Shown piece by piece: positions 45,380 to 54,396 of a stretch of DNA of 64,000 nt (positions within the stretch are counted from its first letter, which is position 1; the number at the start of each line of letters is the position of its first letter). Under the pieces are notes generated by a model. The model saw nothing but the letters and a program-made list of their open reading frames with translations, ran no database searches and was not told where the DNA came from. The DNA is from JACOMS01 sp051252005 (GTDB lineage Bacteria > Pseudomonadota > Alphaproteobacteria > Caulobacterales > Maricaulaceae). The stretch is taken from contig JBPOEZ010000007.1 of NCBI GenBank assembly GCA_051252005.1, positions 93,613-157,612 on the forward strand. Reading direction: 5' to 3'. The position numbers and the translations under genes are program-made.

Positions 45380-46057
45380 CTATTGAACAGGACGGTTATT
45401 GTCGCCGTTCGGTACGGTCGCGTAAAGATGCATCAACCCAATCAGAAGCCTGCGCCGGTCTTCGGTACTGGTCGCTTCTAAAAGAGACTGTTTGTCTTGG
45501 GGCTTAAACGGGCTAATCATTGCGGCTTGGTCGACCAGATTAGGGAGCGGAATATCAGCCAAAGTTTTCCAATCGATCTTAACGCCGAGTGATTTGGCTA
45601 AAGTTTTCATCGCTATAGTCAGCGCCGCGCGGTCAGACCCGCCTTTATCTAGGAAGGCTTCAGGCATGTTCTTTGTGTCATGAACGTTGGCATCGCTCGC
45701 GAATTCATCGAAACTAATCTTGGCTTGCCGATATGGCGTTACAGTCTTAAGTTCTTTGATGATACGAAAGCGTTTTAATCCTTTTAAAACAATAAGATAG
45801 CGCCCATCATCCATTTCTGAGAACTGTATGATCCGGCCAAGCCCGCCAATGGCGGACAAAGTATCATCCTCGCCGTTTTGCACCATGCCGATCAAACGGT
45901 CTTTCTTCAGCGCGTCATCAATCATATTAAGATAACGCGGCTCAAACACATTTAAAGGTAATTCACAGCCAGGAAATAACACTGCCCCGTTAAGCGGAAA
46001 CAAAGCGATAGTTTCCGGATTAGTGCGGCGTGTCAGGGCTTTGTAATGTGTACTCAT
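45380..46057 (-). CDS. Lon substrate-binding (N) domain protein
   Basis: 225 residues. IALFPLNGAVLFPGCELPLNVFEPRYLNMIDDAL and IGMVQNG…GGLGRIIQFSEMDDGRYLIVLKGLKRFRI define the stand-alone LON N-terminal domain; no ATPase or peptidase part follows. Probably an adaptor or substrate-recognition protein. Lies 18 bp after the thioredoxin/TPR gene. Confidence 0.9.
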   Translation of the reverse strand: MSTHYKALTRRTNPETIALFPLNGAVLFPGCELPLNVFEPRYLNMIDDALKKDRLIGMVQNGEDDTLSAIGGLGRIIQFSEMDDGRYLIVLKGLKRFRIIKELKTVTPYRQAKISFDEFASDANVHDTKNMPEAFLDKGGSDRAALTIAMKTLAKSLGVKIDWKTLADIPLPNLVDQAAMISPFKPQDKQSLLEATSTEDRRRLLIGLMHLYATVPNGDNNRPVQ

Positions 46058-46075
46058 GTGTACGGACTATAGGCC

Positions 46076-46963
46076 CTACGCGAACAATATGGAAGAGAGG
46101 CGGCGACGGCCATCAATAGAGACCTCTGATTCAACGCCTTCGGCCTCAAATATAGTGAGCAGGAAGAGTCGTGCGGCTTCCTCGTCATGAGCGCGGTTTT
46201 TACCGATAGAATATATGAGGTGGTCAACAGCTTCGGCGTTGCGACTCGACGCGGCCAGCGCTTTTGCGAGTTCGAGCCGTGCATCCAAATCATCAGGGTT
46301 TGCTTCAACCTTAGCAATTAATTCAGCGGCTTCATCAGCTTCTGGCGCTTCTTCGGTTAATACGAGCGACGCGCGAACGGCGTTAATGGCCGGATGGTCT
46401 TTAATGGCATCGGGGGCTTGGGCAATGATTTCTGCTGCGCCTTCCATGTTTCCGCTATCCATGTAAACGCGGGCAAGTCCAGCAAGCGCGTCAGGGTTAT
46501 CGGGGTGTAACTGTATAGCCTGCGCAAAATCCTGCGCGGCTCCGCCGGGATCTCCAGCTGCAAGGCTATCCTTAGCGCGGGCAACGAGTTCGATCGATTC
46601 CGCCTCGACATCGGCTTCGCCGGTTAACCGAGCGACGAACTTTTTAAGTTCGCTTTCAGGCTGCGCGCCGCCGAAAAAATCTACGGGTTTACCGTCTTTA
46701 AAACCGAATACAGCCGGAATGGATTGTACGCCAAGCTGTCCTGCGACTCCGGGGTTTTCATCAATGTTGATTTTCACGAGGCGTACTTTTCCACCTTCTG
46801 CCATAACAACGCGTTCGAGCGCAGGCATAAGCTGCTTACACGGGCCGCACCAAGGCGCCCAAAAGTCCACAATAACAGGGGTCGTTTTACTCGGTTCAAT
46901 CACATCGCCCATAAAGGCGTGGTCGGATCCGTTCTTTACAATATCAATCGCAGCATCTGTCAT
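46076..46963 (-). CDS. Thioredoxin-TPR co-chaperone (CnoX/YbbN-like)
   Basis: 295 residues. The thioredoxin domain (about 20-115) has the intact WCGPCK site and cis-Pro SIPAVFGF; it is followed by TPR-like helices (AKDSLAAGDPGGAAQDFAQA, NPDALAGLARVYMDSGN). CnoX proteins hold oxidised substrates and pass them to chaperones. AGAGAG precedes the ATG. It heads the leftward quality-control group. Confidence 0.92.
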   Translation of the reverse strand: MTDAAIDIVKNGSDHAFMGDVIEPSKTTPVIVDFWAPWCGPCKQLMPALERVVMAEGGKVRLVKINIDENPGVAGQLGVQSIPAVFGFKDGKPVDFFGGAQPESELKKFVARLTGEADVEAESIELVARAKDSLAAGDPGGAAQDFAQAIQLHPDNPDALAGLARVYMDSGNMEGAAEIIAQAPDAIKDHPAINAVRASLVLTEEAPEADEAAELIAKVEANPDDLDARLELAKALAASSRNAEAVDHLIYSIGKNRAHDEEAARLFLLTIFEAEGVESEVSIDGRRRLSSILFA

Positions 46964-47046
46964 AAGGCTCTCTTTGGGTGTAATCTGTTCTTAGACCGTT
47001 ATGTGGGCATTTCTATCAGGACTTCAAGAGCCAATCAGGCAGGTTC

Positions 47047-48258
47047 TTAGCGCAGCAATGAGGGGAGATCGCCGATTTGGCCAGAGGCTTCTTTCATGAA
47101 AAAGGTCCGCACAGGGCTTATTTTATTCACAAGGCCTAACCCTAATCTTCTGGCATGCTTTAATGGCCCAATATTGTTGGAAAAGAAGCGGTTTAATATG
47201 TCGGTTGCGCCGGCTAGAGCGCTATTATCGAAATTCCGCCAGACTTCATAGTTCTCAAGACTTGCGCCGCCGACATCAAGCCCGTTTGTAAGCGCTTCTC
47301 CGGCAATATCAGCCAAAGCCGCAGCGTCGCGAAGTCCCATGTTGAGGCCCTGTCCGGCGATAGGGTGAATAGCATGCGCCGCATCGCCGATAAGGGCGAG
47401 ACGTTCAGATGTGTAGCGTTCCGCCATTTGCAGAGATAAAGGGTAGGCCCAGCGCGGCGCGCATGGTCTCACATCACCAAGGAAATCACCGAAACGGCGG
47501 GCAAGCTCTGCGGTAAAGGCTTCATCCGGCAGAGCGATGGCTGCGTCAACGGCGCGCGGGCTGTCTGTCCAAACAATGCTGGCGCGGTTTCCAGTCAGCG
47601 GAAGGATAGCAAACGGACCTTTGGGCAAGAAAAGCTCATGGGCAATTCCGTGATGGGGTTTGTCAAATTCCACGGTGGTGACAATGGCTTTCTGGTCATA
47701 AGGCATAGTGGTGACGTCTATGCCTGCGCGGCGGCGGCAAAATGAATTGCGGCCATCTGCGGCAACAATCAGGCTCGCATGAATATCTTCTTCGCAGGAG
47801 ACATGGATTGCCGCACGTTCAGGGGAGCGGTTTATGTCTTCGATAATAACTGGCGCGATAATCGTAATATTCTCGTGGGCGGCAGTGGCCTCAAGCAAAG
47901 CTCGGCGAAGGCGGTGATTTTCAATCATATAGCCCATAGGCGCGCCGCCAATATCTTGGCTATCAAAATGCAAGGTGAGAGGCGAGGGGGCCTGGCCTGT
48001 CTCGCCGTCTGTGATCAAAATGTCGGTAATGGGCTGAATATGGCCTTCAAGGGCTTTGGCGATGCCTAAATGCCGGTACATATTAAACGAACTCGCCGCG
48101 ATCGCCGAAGCGCGCCCGTCAAAACTGGCCTCTAAATGCGCCGCCGGATCATCGCGGTCGAGTAGCACAATGCGCGCGCCCTTGGAGGCACACGCCAAAG
48201 CCGCCGTAAGCCCCACAAGCCCGCCGCCAATAATCGCAATATCGTAATCTTTTCTCAT
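47047..48258 (-). CDS. UbiH/UbiF-family FAD-dependent monooxygenase
   Basis: 403 residues. FAD loop IAIIGGGLVGLTAALA, the DG motif VAADGRNSFCRRRAGI and GDAAHAIHPIAGQGLNMGLRDAAALADI are the class A flavin monooxygenase signatures with the UbiH-type C-terminal block. Expected to hydroxylate the aromatic ring in ubiquinone synthesis; which position cannot be told. Single leftward gene. Confidence 0.92.
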   Translation of the reverse strand: MRKDYDIAIIGGGLVGLTAALACASKGARIVLLDRDDPAAHLEASFDGRASAIAASSFNMYRHLGIAKALEGHIQPITDILITDGETGQAPSPLTLHFDSQDIGGAPMGYMIENHRLRRALLEATAAHENITIIAPVIIEDINRSPERAAIHVSCEEDIHASLIVAADGRNSFCRRRAGIDVTTMPYDQKAIVTTVEFDKPHHGIAHELFLPKGPFAILPLTGNRASIVWTDSPRAVDAAIALPDEAFTAELARRFGDFLGDVRPCAPRWAYPLSLQMAERYTSERLALIGDAAHAIHPIAGQGLNMGLRDAAALADIAGEALTNGLDVGGASLENYEVWRNFDNSALAGATDILNRFFSNNIGPLKHARRLGLGLVNKISPVRTFFMKEASGQIGDLPSLLR

Positions 48259-48357
48259 GCGCGTGTTTTACAAGGAAAAAGCAGGTTTTGCTATGGGGCG
48301 TTTTGGCAGGTAAATATAAGTTGTATCTACCGAATAAAGAGATGAAGGTCGGTTTTA

Positions 48358-48711
48358 TCAAGATAAATCTTGATCCCGCTCCCGTTGCCTCTCCACGATT
48401 TCTCTGTAATTCGGTTGTTCGTCGATGCCGCTGCGGGAGGAGAAGAAGCTCATGCCCATGAAGAAGAAAGCGGAGAGGATTGTAACGATGACTGCGATGG
48501 AAAGGGCGATCATGCCGTGGCCGGAGAGGGTATAAAATGTGCCATTGGCAAAAAAGATAAGATAGATACAAAGCGGCAGAGCAATCAGGACTGAAATCAG
48601 GAACACCTTTTTGGCATTTAATTTGGCAGAGTCAGTCTGAGAGGCCCCAGTTTCCTCGGTTAGAGCTTCAGATTTAGATGGCAGCGTAGTTTCTTGATTA
48701 TTATCGGTCAT
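48358..48711 (-). CDS. Small membrane protein of unknown function
   Basis: 117 residues from ATG 48711 (an earlier ATG at 48741 is possible). Acidic Ser/Thr-rich N-terminus, two membrane helices (VFLISVLIALPLCIYLIFFA and ALSIAVIVTILSAFFFMGMS) and a charged tail. No family recognised. Divergent from ftsK, with which it shares a 128-bp promoter region. Confidence 0.65.
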   Translation of the reverse strand: MTDNNQETTLPSKSEALTEETGASQTDSAKLNAKKVFLISVLIALPLCIYLIFFANGTFYTLSGHGMIALSIAVIVTILSAFFFMGMSFFSSRSGIDEQPNYREIVERQRERDQDLS

Positions 48712-48776
48712 AGCGCAGTCTACGCTTTTATCTATCCACAAGATAGTGCGTTAAAAACCCGCAGATAGGCCAAATC

Positions 48777-48792
48777 TTAACCCGTAGTTTAC
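48777..48792 (+). promoter_or_regulatory. CtrA-like site upstream of ftsK
   Basis: TTAACCCGTAGTTTAC fits TTAA-N7-TTAAC with one mismatch and lies 48 bp before the ftsK start. A DnaA-box-like CTATCCACA lies at 48732-48740. Both are motif-only calls. Confidence 0.35.
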
Positions 48793-48839
48793 TCCTTTTG
48801 TTCACATTATCTTAACCCGATAACGATGAAGAGATAATT

Positions 48840-51260
48840 ATGCCGCCGAGCGCGACGATAACCCCCAATTCTCCGGAATATGACGCGGCCTACGCGCAGG
48901 CCTTGATGGACGAGGTTGCGGCGCAGCCTAGCGGGACAATTCGGCGAGCGGTCGTTAGCCTTCTAAGCCTTGCAGTTGGCGTATTTATTGTCGCCGCAGT
49001 GATGTCATATAACCCATTTGATAGTACAAATGACACAGCGGGTATTGGCCCGATCCAAAATGTATTTGGCGAGACCGGTGCAGGCTTTGCCAATATCCTG
49101 ATGCAATCTGTCGGTTGGGGCAGCGTAATCTTTGGCGCGCTTTTAGTTTTCTTAGGTCTACGCGGACTTGTGCGGCCAAGACCCTACGGAACCCGTGTTG
49201 ACCGCTTTAGCCGCTGGCTTGTTGGTTTTGGGCTTGTTCTTTTCGGAACGATTACATTGTCTGCCGTGCCTATTCCGCAAAGCTGGCCGATGGCAACGGG
49301 GCTTGGCGGCTGGATCGGCGATGGGTTTTACCTGACGTTCAAAGCCGGACTTGATCGGTTCAATATTCCTGTCTCAGGTTTGATCGTCGCGTCATTTACA
49401 TTTATGGCGGCGGCGTTCTTTTTGGCCCGTGTTGTTGGGATTGTTGGGCGGGATGTCTTGGATATTTACGATGCTGCTGGACTTGTCTGGGCGACGTTCC
49501 GTGTTTGGGTTGATAAAGTTGCGGGCGCTATTCACCGCCGGATCGCAAAATCAGAGCTCGGCGACCACGAAACGGCAAAAAGCTTCGATAGCGGCGAATT
49601 AATTGATCCGCCGAAAGCGAAACCCAAGCCGAAACGGCGCGCTAAAAAGGCGGCTAAAACTAACGCCGCTGCGAGCGAATCGGTCATCGCTAAACCAGCG
49701 GCCCGTAAGGCACCTACGAAAAAGAAAGCCAAACCTAAGCCTGAGAACTTCCACTTCCCTGAAGGCTCTGACTTTGTCTTGCCGCAGATAAACCTTCTAA
49801 AGACACCGCCGCCGCGTAAAGTCCTCACGGATGAAGGCGCGCTGCGCCGCGCCGCAGAAAATCTTCACCGCGTGATGGATGAGTACGGCATTAAAGGCGA
49901 AATGGGCGCGGTACGCCCTGGCCCCGTTGTGACTTTGTTTGAATTTGAGCCGGCCCCAGGCGTTAAATCACAGCGAGTGATTAATCTTGCGCCTGATATT
50001 GCCCGTAATATGAGCGCAGAATCCGCTCGGATCGCCGTCGTTCCGGGGCGTAACGCGATGGGCGTCGAGATGCCGAACCGTCGCCGCGAAACCGTCTGGC
50101 TCAAAGATATGCTTGAAAGCGAAGCGTTTGTGAATTCCGACGCAGGCCTGCCGTTGATTATGGGCGAGGATATTGGCGGCTCAGCTTTTATCGCAGACCT
50201 CTCGAAAATGCCTCACTTACTTGTCGCAGGTACGACGGGCTCAGGTAAGTCCGTGGCGATTAACGCGATGATCCTCTCGCTAATGTATCGCCTCACGCCG
50301 GATGAGTGTAAGTTCATCATGATTGACCCAAAAATGCTCGAACTGTCTGTCTATGACGGCGCGCCGCATCTTTTAGCCCCTGTAGTGACAGAACCGAAAA
50401 AAGCTGTGGTAGCCCTGAAATGGACAGTGCGAGAAATGGAAGACCGTTACCGTAAGATGTCTAAAATGGGCGTGCGGAATATGGCGGGCTACAATGAGAA
50501 AGTCCAAGAGGCGAAGGAAAGCGGCGAGATAATGACCCGCACCGTCATGACGGGCTACGATAAAGAAAGCGGCGATCCTGTTTACGAAACCGAAGAACTC
50601 GATTTTGATGTGATGCCATTTATTGTCGTGATTATTGACGAAATGGCCGACTTGATGATGGTGGCGGGTAAAGATATTGAAGGCACCGTACAGCGTCTTG
50701 CGCAAATGGCGCGGGCGGCGGGCATTCACATGATTATGGCCACGCAAAGACCGTCTGTGGATGTCATTACAGGGACAATTAAAGCTAACTTCCCAACGCG
50801 CGTGTCATTCCGCGTCGGTTCTTCGATTGATAGCCGGACGATCCTTGGAGAAACAGGCGCAGAGCATTTGCTAGGGAATGGTGATATGCTATTTATGGGT
50901 ACGGGACGGCCACGGCGGCTACATGGCCCATTTGTATCCGACGGCGAGGTTGAAAAAATCGCAAACTTCGTCAAAGCTCAAGGCTCCCCAAGTTATCTTG
51001 AAGAGATTACAGCCGAACCGCCCGAAGAGAGCAGCATGGATGGTGGCGGCGACGGGGAAAGCAATTCCCTGTTTGATCAGGCCGTAGCCATTGTCGCCTC
51101 TGACCGTAAAGCCAGCACATCTTATATTCAGCGACGCCTTTCGATTGGCTATAATCGCGCCGCCAATTTGGTTGAGCGCATGGAAAGTGAAGGCATGATT
51201 GGGCCAAGCGGCGCCGGCGGAAAACGAGAAATTTTCTTGCCTGAGCAAGGGGGCTATTGA
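48840..51260 (+). CDS. ftsK: DNA translocase FtsK
   Basis: 806 residues. Four N-terminal membrane helices (about 35-205), a Lys/Ala/Pro-rich linker (about 255-305), and the motor with Walker A GTTGSGKSVAINAM (near 465) and Walker B FIVVIIDEMADLMMVAG (near 595). GIHMIMATQRPSVDVITGTIKANFPTRVSFRVGS is the RecA-like core. The C-terminal gamma winged helix (about 735-800, SYIQRRLSIGYNRAANLVERME) would read KOPS. Pumps the terminus region during division. Confidence 0.96.
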   Translation: MPPSATITPNSPEYDAAYAQALMDEVAAQPSGTIRRAVVSLLSLAVGVFIVAAVMSYNPFDSTNDTAGIGPIQNVFGETGAGFANILMQSVGWGSVIFGALLVFLGLRGLVRPRPYGTRVDRFSRWLVGFGLVLFGTITLSAVPIPQSWPMATGLGGWIGDGFYLTFKAGLDRFNIPVSGLIVASFTFMAAAFFLARVVGIVGRDVLDIYDAAGLVWATFRVWVDKVAGAIHRRIAKSELGDHETAKSFDSGELIDPPKAKPKPKRRAKKAAKTNAAASESVIAKPAARKAPTKKKAKPKPENFHFPEGSDFVLPQINLLKTPPPRKVLTDEGALRRAAENLHRVMDEYGIKGEMGAVRPGPVVTLFEFEPAPGVKSQRVINLAPDIARNMSAESARIAVVPGRNAMGVEMPNRRRETVWLKDMLESEAFVNSDAGLPLIMGEDIGGSAFIADLSKMPHLLVAGTTGSGKSVAINAMILSLMYRLTPDECKFIMIDPKMLELSVYDGAPHLLAPVVTEPKKAVVALKWTVREMEDRYRKMSKMGVRNMAGYNEKVQEAKESGEIMTRTVMTGYDKESGDPVYETEELDFDVMPFIVVIIDEMADLMMVAGKDIEGTVQRLAQMARAAGIHMIMATQRPSVDVITGTIKANFPTRVSFRVGSSIDSRTILGETGAEHLLGNGDMLFMGTGRPRRLHGPFVSDGEVEKIANFVKAQGSPSYLEEITAEPPEESSMDGGGDGESNSLFDQAVAIVASDRKASTSYIQRRLSIGYNRAANLVERMESEGMIGPSGAGGKREIFLPEQGGY

Positions 51261-51308
51261 CGTAAAAGTGAAAGCCCCCATCTAAACTCATAAGAAAAAG
51301 GACATCAT

Positions 51309-51410
51309 ATGATCGAAACTCTCGGTATCATTGTCGGACTTAGCGCAATTTGGGTGGCGCTCTATGCGGGATATACGGTCTCGGTTAAGTATTTTGACGA
51401 GCGGATGTAG
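51309..51410 (+). CDS. 33-residue single-helix membrane protein
   Basis: ATG 51309 is preceded by AAAAAGGA at good spacing. The product is one hydrophobic helix (LGIIVGLSAIWVALYAGYTV) with a short charged tail SVKYFDERM. No family recognised. It sits 48 bp after ftsK and 48 bp before the M48 pair; the ribosome site and clean TM design support a real small gene. Confidence 0.5.
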   Translation: MIETLGIIVGLSAIWVALYAGYTVSVKYFDERM

Positions 51411-51458
51411 CGCAGTCTCAATATTGACCTCCTTGGCTCCCTCGCCCATCATGACCGT

Positions 51459-52424
51459 ATGATACGGTTCACCAGTCCATTTTTATGCGCCTTGTTTTTG
51501 GCAGGGTGTACAAGTCTCTCCGCGCGCCTGCCGGATATCGCCGAGGGTGCTCTTAAAACCGAACAGGCTTTACAGGAAACCCAAGCTTTTCAGGAAATGC
51601 TACGGCTACAAGACCGGCTTTATCGCGTCGCGCACCCCATTATGAGAGAGAATGCCGATCTCTGCAAAAAAACCGCGCCCTCCATTGGCGCGCGGACACA
51701 TACGGTAAAATCCTATGATAAAAAACTTCGCCCTGCAGCCATAAGAGAGCTACGCGCCGAAGACAAACCCACTTTGCTTTATATTCGCCCAGGTTCGCCT
51801 GCGGAAAAAGCGGGTCTTAGGCTCGGAGATCGTTTGCAGGGACCGGATGATAAACCTTTGTCTATTCCGGGAAAAAAACTCGCTGAATATTTAGAAGACG
51901 GAACGGAATTAATTATCGTTCGTGGTAATGAAAAACTGCCTGTAACATTTAATCCGGTCATAGAATGTGATTATCCTGTGAATCTCAAAATGACCTCAAC
52001 GATAAATGCTTATGCGACGGGGCGTTCCGTTATTATGACATCAGGAATGATGAACTTTACCCGAAGTGATGATGAACTGGCAGCGATTATAGGTCATGAG
52101 CTCGCGCATAATGAACTCAGCCATATTCGAAAAATCATCACGAATATAATCTTGTCTGGCTTTGCCACCCGTTACACTCGCGCCTTTGAATCCGAATCTG
52201 ATTATGTAGGGCTCTATTATGCGGCCCGCGCAGGCTACGCTATTGAACGCGTAGAGGATATGTGGCGGCGGCTTGGGAAAATGAACATGAAATATATTGC
52301 CCGTGATAAAACTCACCCTAGATTTCCAGAGCGCTATGTGCGCCTAGCCGCTGCCCGCGCTGAAATTAAAGCCAAGCAAGAGGCAGGAGAGCCGCTCGAG
52401 CCGTATTATAAGGACAAGTCATGA
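51459..52424 (+). CDS. M48-family metalloprotease lipoprotein with PDZ domain (copy 1)
   Basis: 321 residues; signal peptide with lipobox FLAGC. A PDZ-like segment (LLYIRPGSPAEKAGLRLGDRLQG, about 105-165) precedes the zinc site HELAHNELSH with the third ligand in FESESDYVGL. CDYPVNL and SGMMNF blocks are shared with the next gene. Envelope proteolysis is expected. Its stop overlaps the next start by 4 bp. Confidence 0.87.
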   Translation: MIRFTSPFLCALFLAGCTSLSARLPDIAEGALKTEQALQETQAFQEMLRLQDRLYRVAHPIMRENADLCKKTAPSIGARTHTVKSYDKKLRPAAIRELRAEDKPTLLYIRPGSPAEKAGLRLGDRLQGPDDKPLSIPGKKLAEYLEDGTELIIVRGNEKLPVTFNPVIECDYPVNLKMTSTINAYATGRSVIMTSGMMNFTRSDDELAAIIGHELAHNELSHIRKIITNIILSGFATRYTRAFESESDYVGLYYAARAGYAIERVEDMWRRLGKMNMKYIARDKTHPRFPERYVRLAAARAEIKAKQEAGEPLEPYYKDKS

Positions 52425-53425
52425 AGGGGCTTCCCGTATGCCTAATCGCGTTGTTGTTTTTGGGGGCGTGCCAAGATCAAACGTCTAAAACCTCCGAAGT
52501 CGACATAACAGCTAACCCCGACCTAGAGGTATTCATCTCTGATATTCATATTCCAAATCTTGAACGGGACAGCGCGCAGTTAATTGATGACGATGTAGAA
52601 TTTAAAGATGTACTCGCTCAATATCAGGCCTTGAATAGTCGTCTTGAATCAATCTCATACCGTATTCAAAAAGCTAATGTGGATCTGTGTCCGCGCCGTT
52701 TGCGAAGTCCAGGCTTTACGGTTCATAATGTTTATGATTACCCTCAAAATTTGCGCCGCGTTGCGGAAGAGCTTCTTCCTGTCTCGGAGCGCCTATCCTT
52801 GCGCACGATTAAAACGAGTTCACCTGCCAAGAATGCGGGCCTTTGGCCTGGCGATGTTATTCTAGAGTTGAGCGGACAATATTTTCCTTTAGGGCCGACA
52901 TCAAAATCTTTTTACGAAGCGGCAAGCCCTCGGATCTATGCGCAAAACGCTTTTGATATAAAAGTGCGGCGCGGCGATGAAATTATAGATGTAAGCCTTA
53001 TGCCTGAGACCCTTTGCGGTTATCCAGTGAACGTATTTTTTTCAGAACGGATTAATGGCCATACGGACGGGAACGAGGTTTGGATCACATCTGAGCTTTT
53101 AAGAAGCCGTGCTGATGATGTGGATGTAGCGCTCGTAGTATCTCACGAAATGGCGCATGCTATCGCGGGACACATGGACGAAACGCCGACTAAAGCCTTA
53201 GAGCTTACCGCCGATAAAATGGCGCTAATCATGCTTGCCCGTGCGGGGTTTGACTATAACAGGGCCGTTGCAAACTGGCAGAACGTTCCAAAAATTCCGT
53301 TAGACTCGCTCTCTGAAAATTCTTCAACACACCCAACAACGCAGGAACGCCTAAAGAACTTTAGAGCGGTACAAGCCTATATAAACGCAAGAGAAAAAAC
53401 CGGAAAACGTCTTGAGTTTGAATAA
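52421..53425 (+). CDS. M48-family metalloprotease lipoprotein with PDZ domain (copy 2)
   Basis: 334 residues; lipobox LLFLGAC. Same order as copy 1: N-terminal helical region, PDZ-like segment (RTIKTSSPAKNAGLWPGDVIL), CGYPVNV, then zinc motif HEMAHAIAGHMDE and ELTADKMAL. This copy has the fuller HExxHxxxGH pattern. The pair is a tandem duplication, now well diverged, translated as a coupled unit. Confidence 0.88.
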   Translation: MKGLPVCLIALLFLGACQDQTSKTSEVDITANPDLEVFISDIHIPNLERDSAQLIDDDVEFKDVLAQYQALNSRLESISYRIQKANVDLCPRRLRSPGFTVHNVYDYPQNLRRVAEELLPVSERLSLRTIKTSSPAKNAGLWPGDVILELSGQYFPLGPTSKSFYEAASPRIYAQNAFDIKVRRGDEIIDVSLMPETLCGYPVNVFFSERINGHTDGNEVWITSELLRSRADDVDVALVVSHEMAHAIAGHMDETPTKALELTADKMALIMLARAGFDYNRAVANWQNVPKIPLDSLSENSSTHPTTQERLKNFRAVQAYINAREKTGKRLEFE

Positions 53426-53456
53426 GGCGCTAATGATCATCAACGTTCTATAATTA

Positions 53457-53579
53457 CTAAATGTTTTCCAGACGCGTGAGTTTTGCGCAATCACGAAACG
53501 CCGCCTGATACATAGCGACCTTTTCTTCCCCGTCAAGGAAAGCAAATCTACACTGCACATTTAAGGGGCTATTCTGCAT
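53457..53579 (-). CDS. Possible 40-residue protein downstream of the PepSY gene
   Basis: ATG 53579 opens an ORF reading MQNSPLNVQCRFAFLDGEEK and ending LENI, 12 bp after the pepSY stop. Composition is protein-like and soluble, but no ribosome site is visible and no family is recognised. It could also be a remnant of a longer gene. Confidence 0.3.
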   Translation of the reverse strand: MQNSPLNVQCRFAFLDGEEKVAMYQAAFRDCAKLTRLENI

Positions 53580-53591
53580 GAACAGTGCTGA

Positions 53592-54146
53592 TTATCCAAA
53601 CAAAACTAATCCTACATATGCTAGCAAGCCAACTATTGACGCCACAATGGTCTTCCGGCGATAGGCTTTTGCAAGCAGTCCGATAAGGATACCGCCAAAG
53701 ACGATGAGCACCAAAACCAGAGCCGCGGCCTTGTGGTAAGTCCGCAAGATCTTTGGGCCGTGACCTTTGTGAATTTCCATAAGAGCTTTTTGCAGGTTTG
53801 GTGTCTGCTTGGTCGCGGTCCAGCCTGTGTCGGTTTTCTTGAACGCCACATAAGGACGAGAGGTCGGACGTGTTTGCGCCGCGTTGCCGCGGTCTTTGAT
53901 ATACTCGATTTTTATGTCGACATTCGCGGCCTTTAATAACGCCTGTACATCGGCTTTGGCCGTAGGGCTTTTAAAGTCAATCTGTGTACCAGCAGGGAGG
54001 GCTATAGGCTGCGAGCTTTCAGACTCGCCAGCGCCAACCATATGCAACCCACCCGTAAAGGCGACCAAAATAAAGGCAGGGGCCAAAAGCGCTGCGCCGT
54101 ACAAATGAAGTAAAACTAAAAGACGGCGAAGTTTAGGCTTATCCAT
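53592..54146 (-). CDS. PepSY-domain membrane protein
   Basis: 184 residues from ATG 54146, with GGAG 6 nt upstream; a 16-codon upstream extension is discarded. A membrane helix near residues 15-40 (LHLYGAALLAPAFILVAFTG), a periplasmic PepSY-like middle part and two further helices at the C-terminus (AAALVLVLIVFGGILIGLLA). PepSY-TM proteins occur with iron-uptake or reductase genes; none is adjacent. Confidence 0.8.
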   Translation of the reverse strand: MDKPKLRRLLVLLHLYGAALLAPAFILVAFTGGLHMVGAGESESSQPIALPAGTQIDFKSPTAKADVQALLKAANVDIKIEYIKDRGNAAQTRPTSRPYVAFKKTDTGWTATKQTPNLQKALMEIHKGHGPKILRTYHKAAALVLVLIVFGGILIGLLAKAYRRKTIVASIVGLLAYVGLVLFG

Positions 54147-54396
54147 GACGGGCTCCAAGGCAAGGCAAAATGTATTGCCCTTAGACTCATTCAAAAAGAG
54201 ATTGTCAATAAGGGGGTTTAGGAAAGGGAGACAAACTTTACGCCTCTTTAGAATCCAAAAACTCTATGAGGCCCCTTATAAGGCTGAGCATTTGTGTGGT
54301 AAATTTCACGGGTTGCGTTGCGTCAGAGGTTTTTGGTAAGTTCTGTGAACGGCGCATTTAACGAAGCAGATATCGAGGGTATAATGAGGTATAGAC

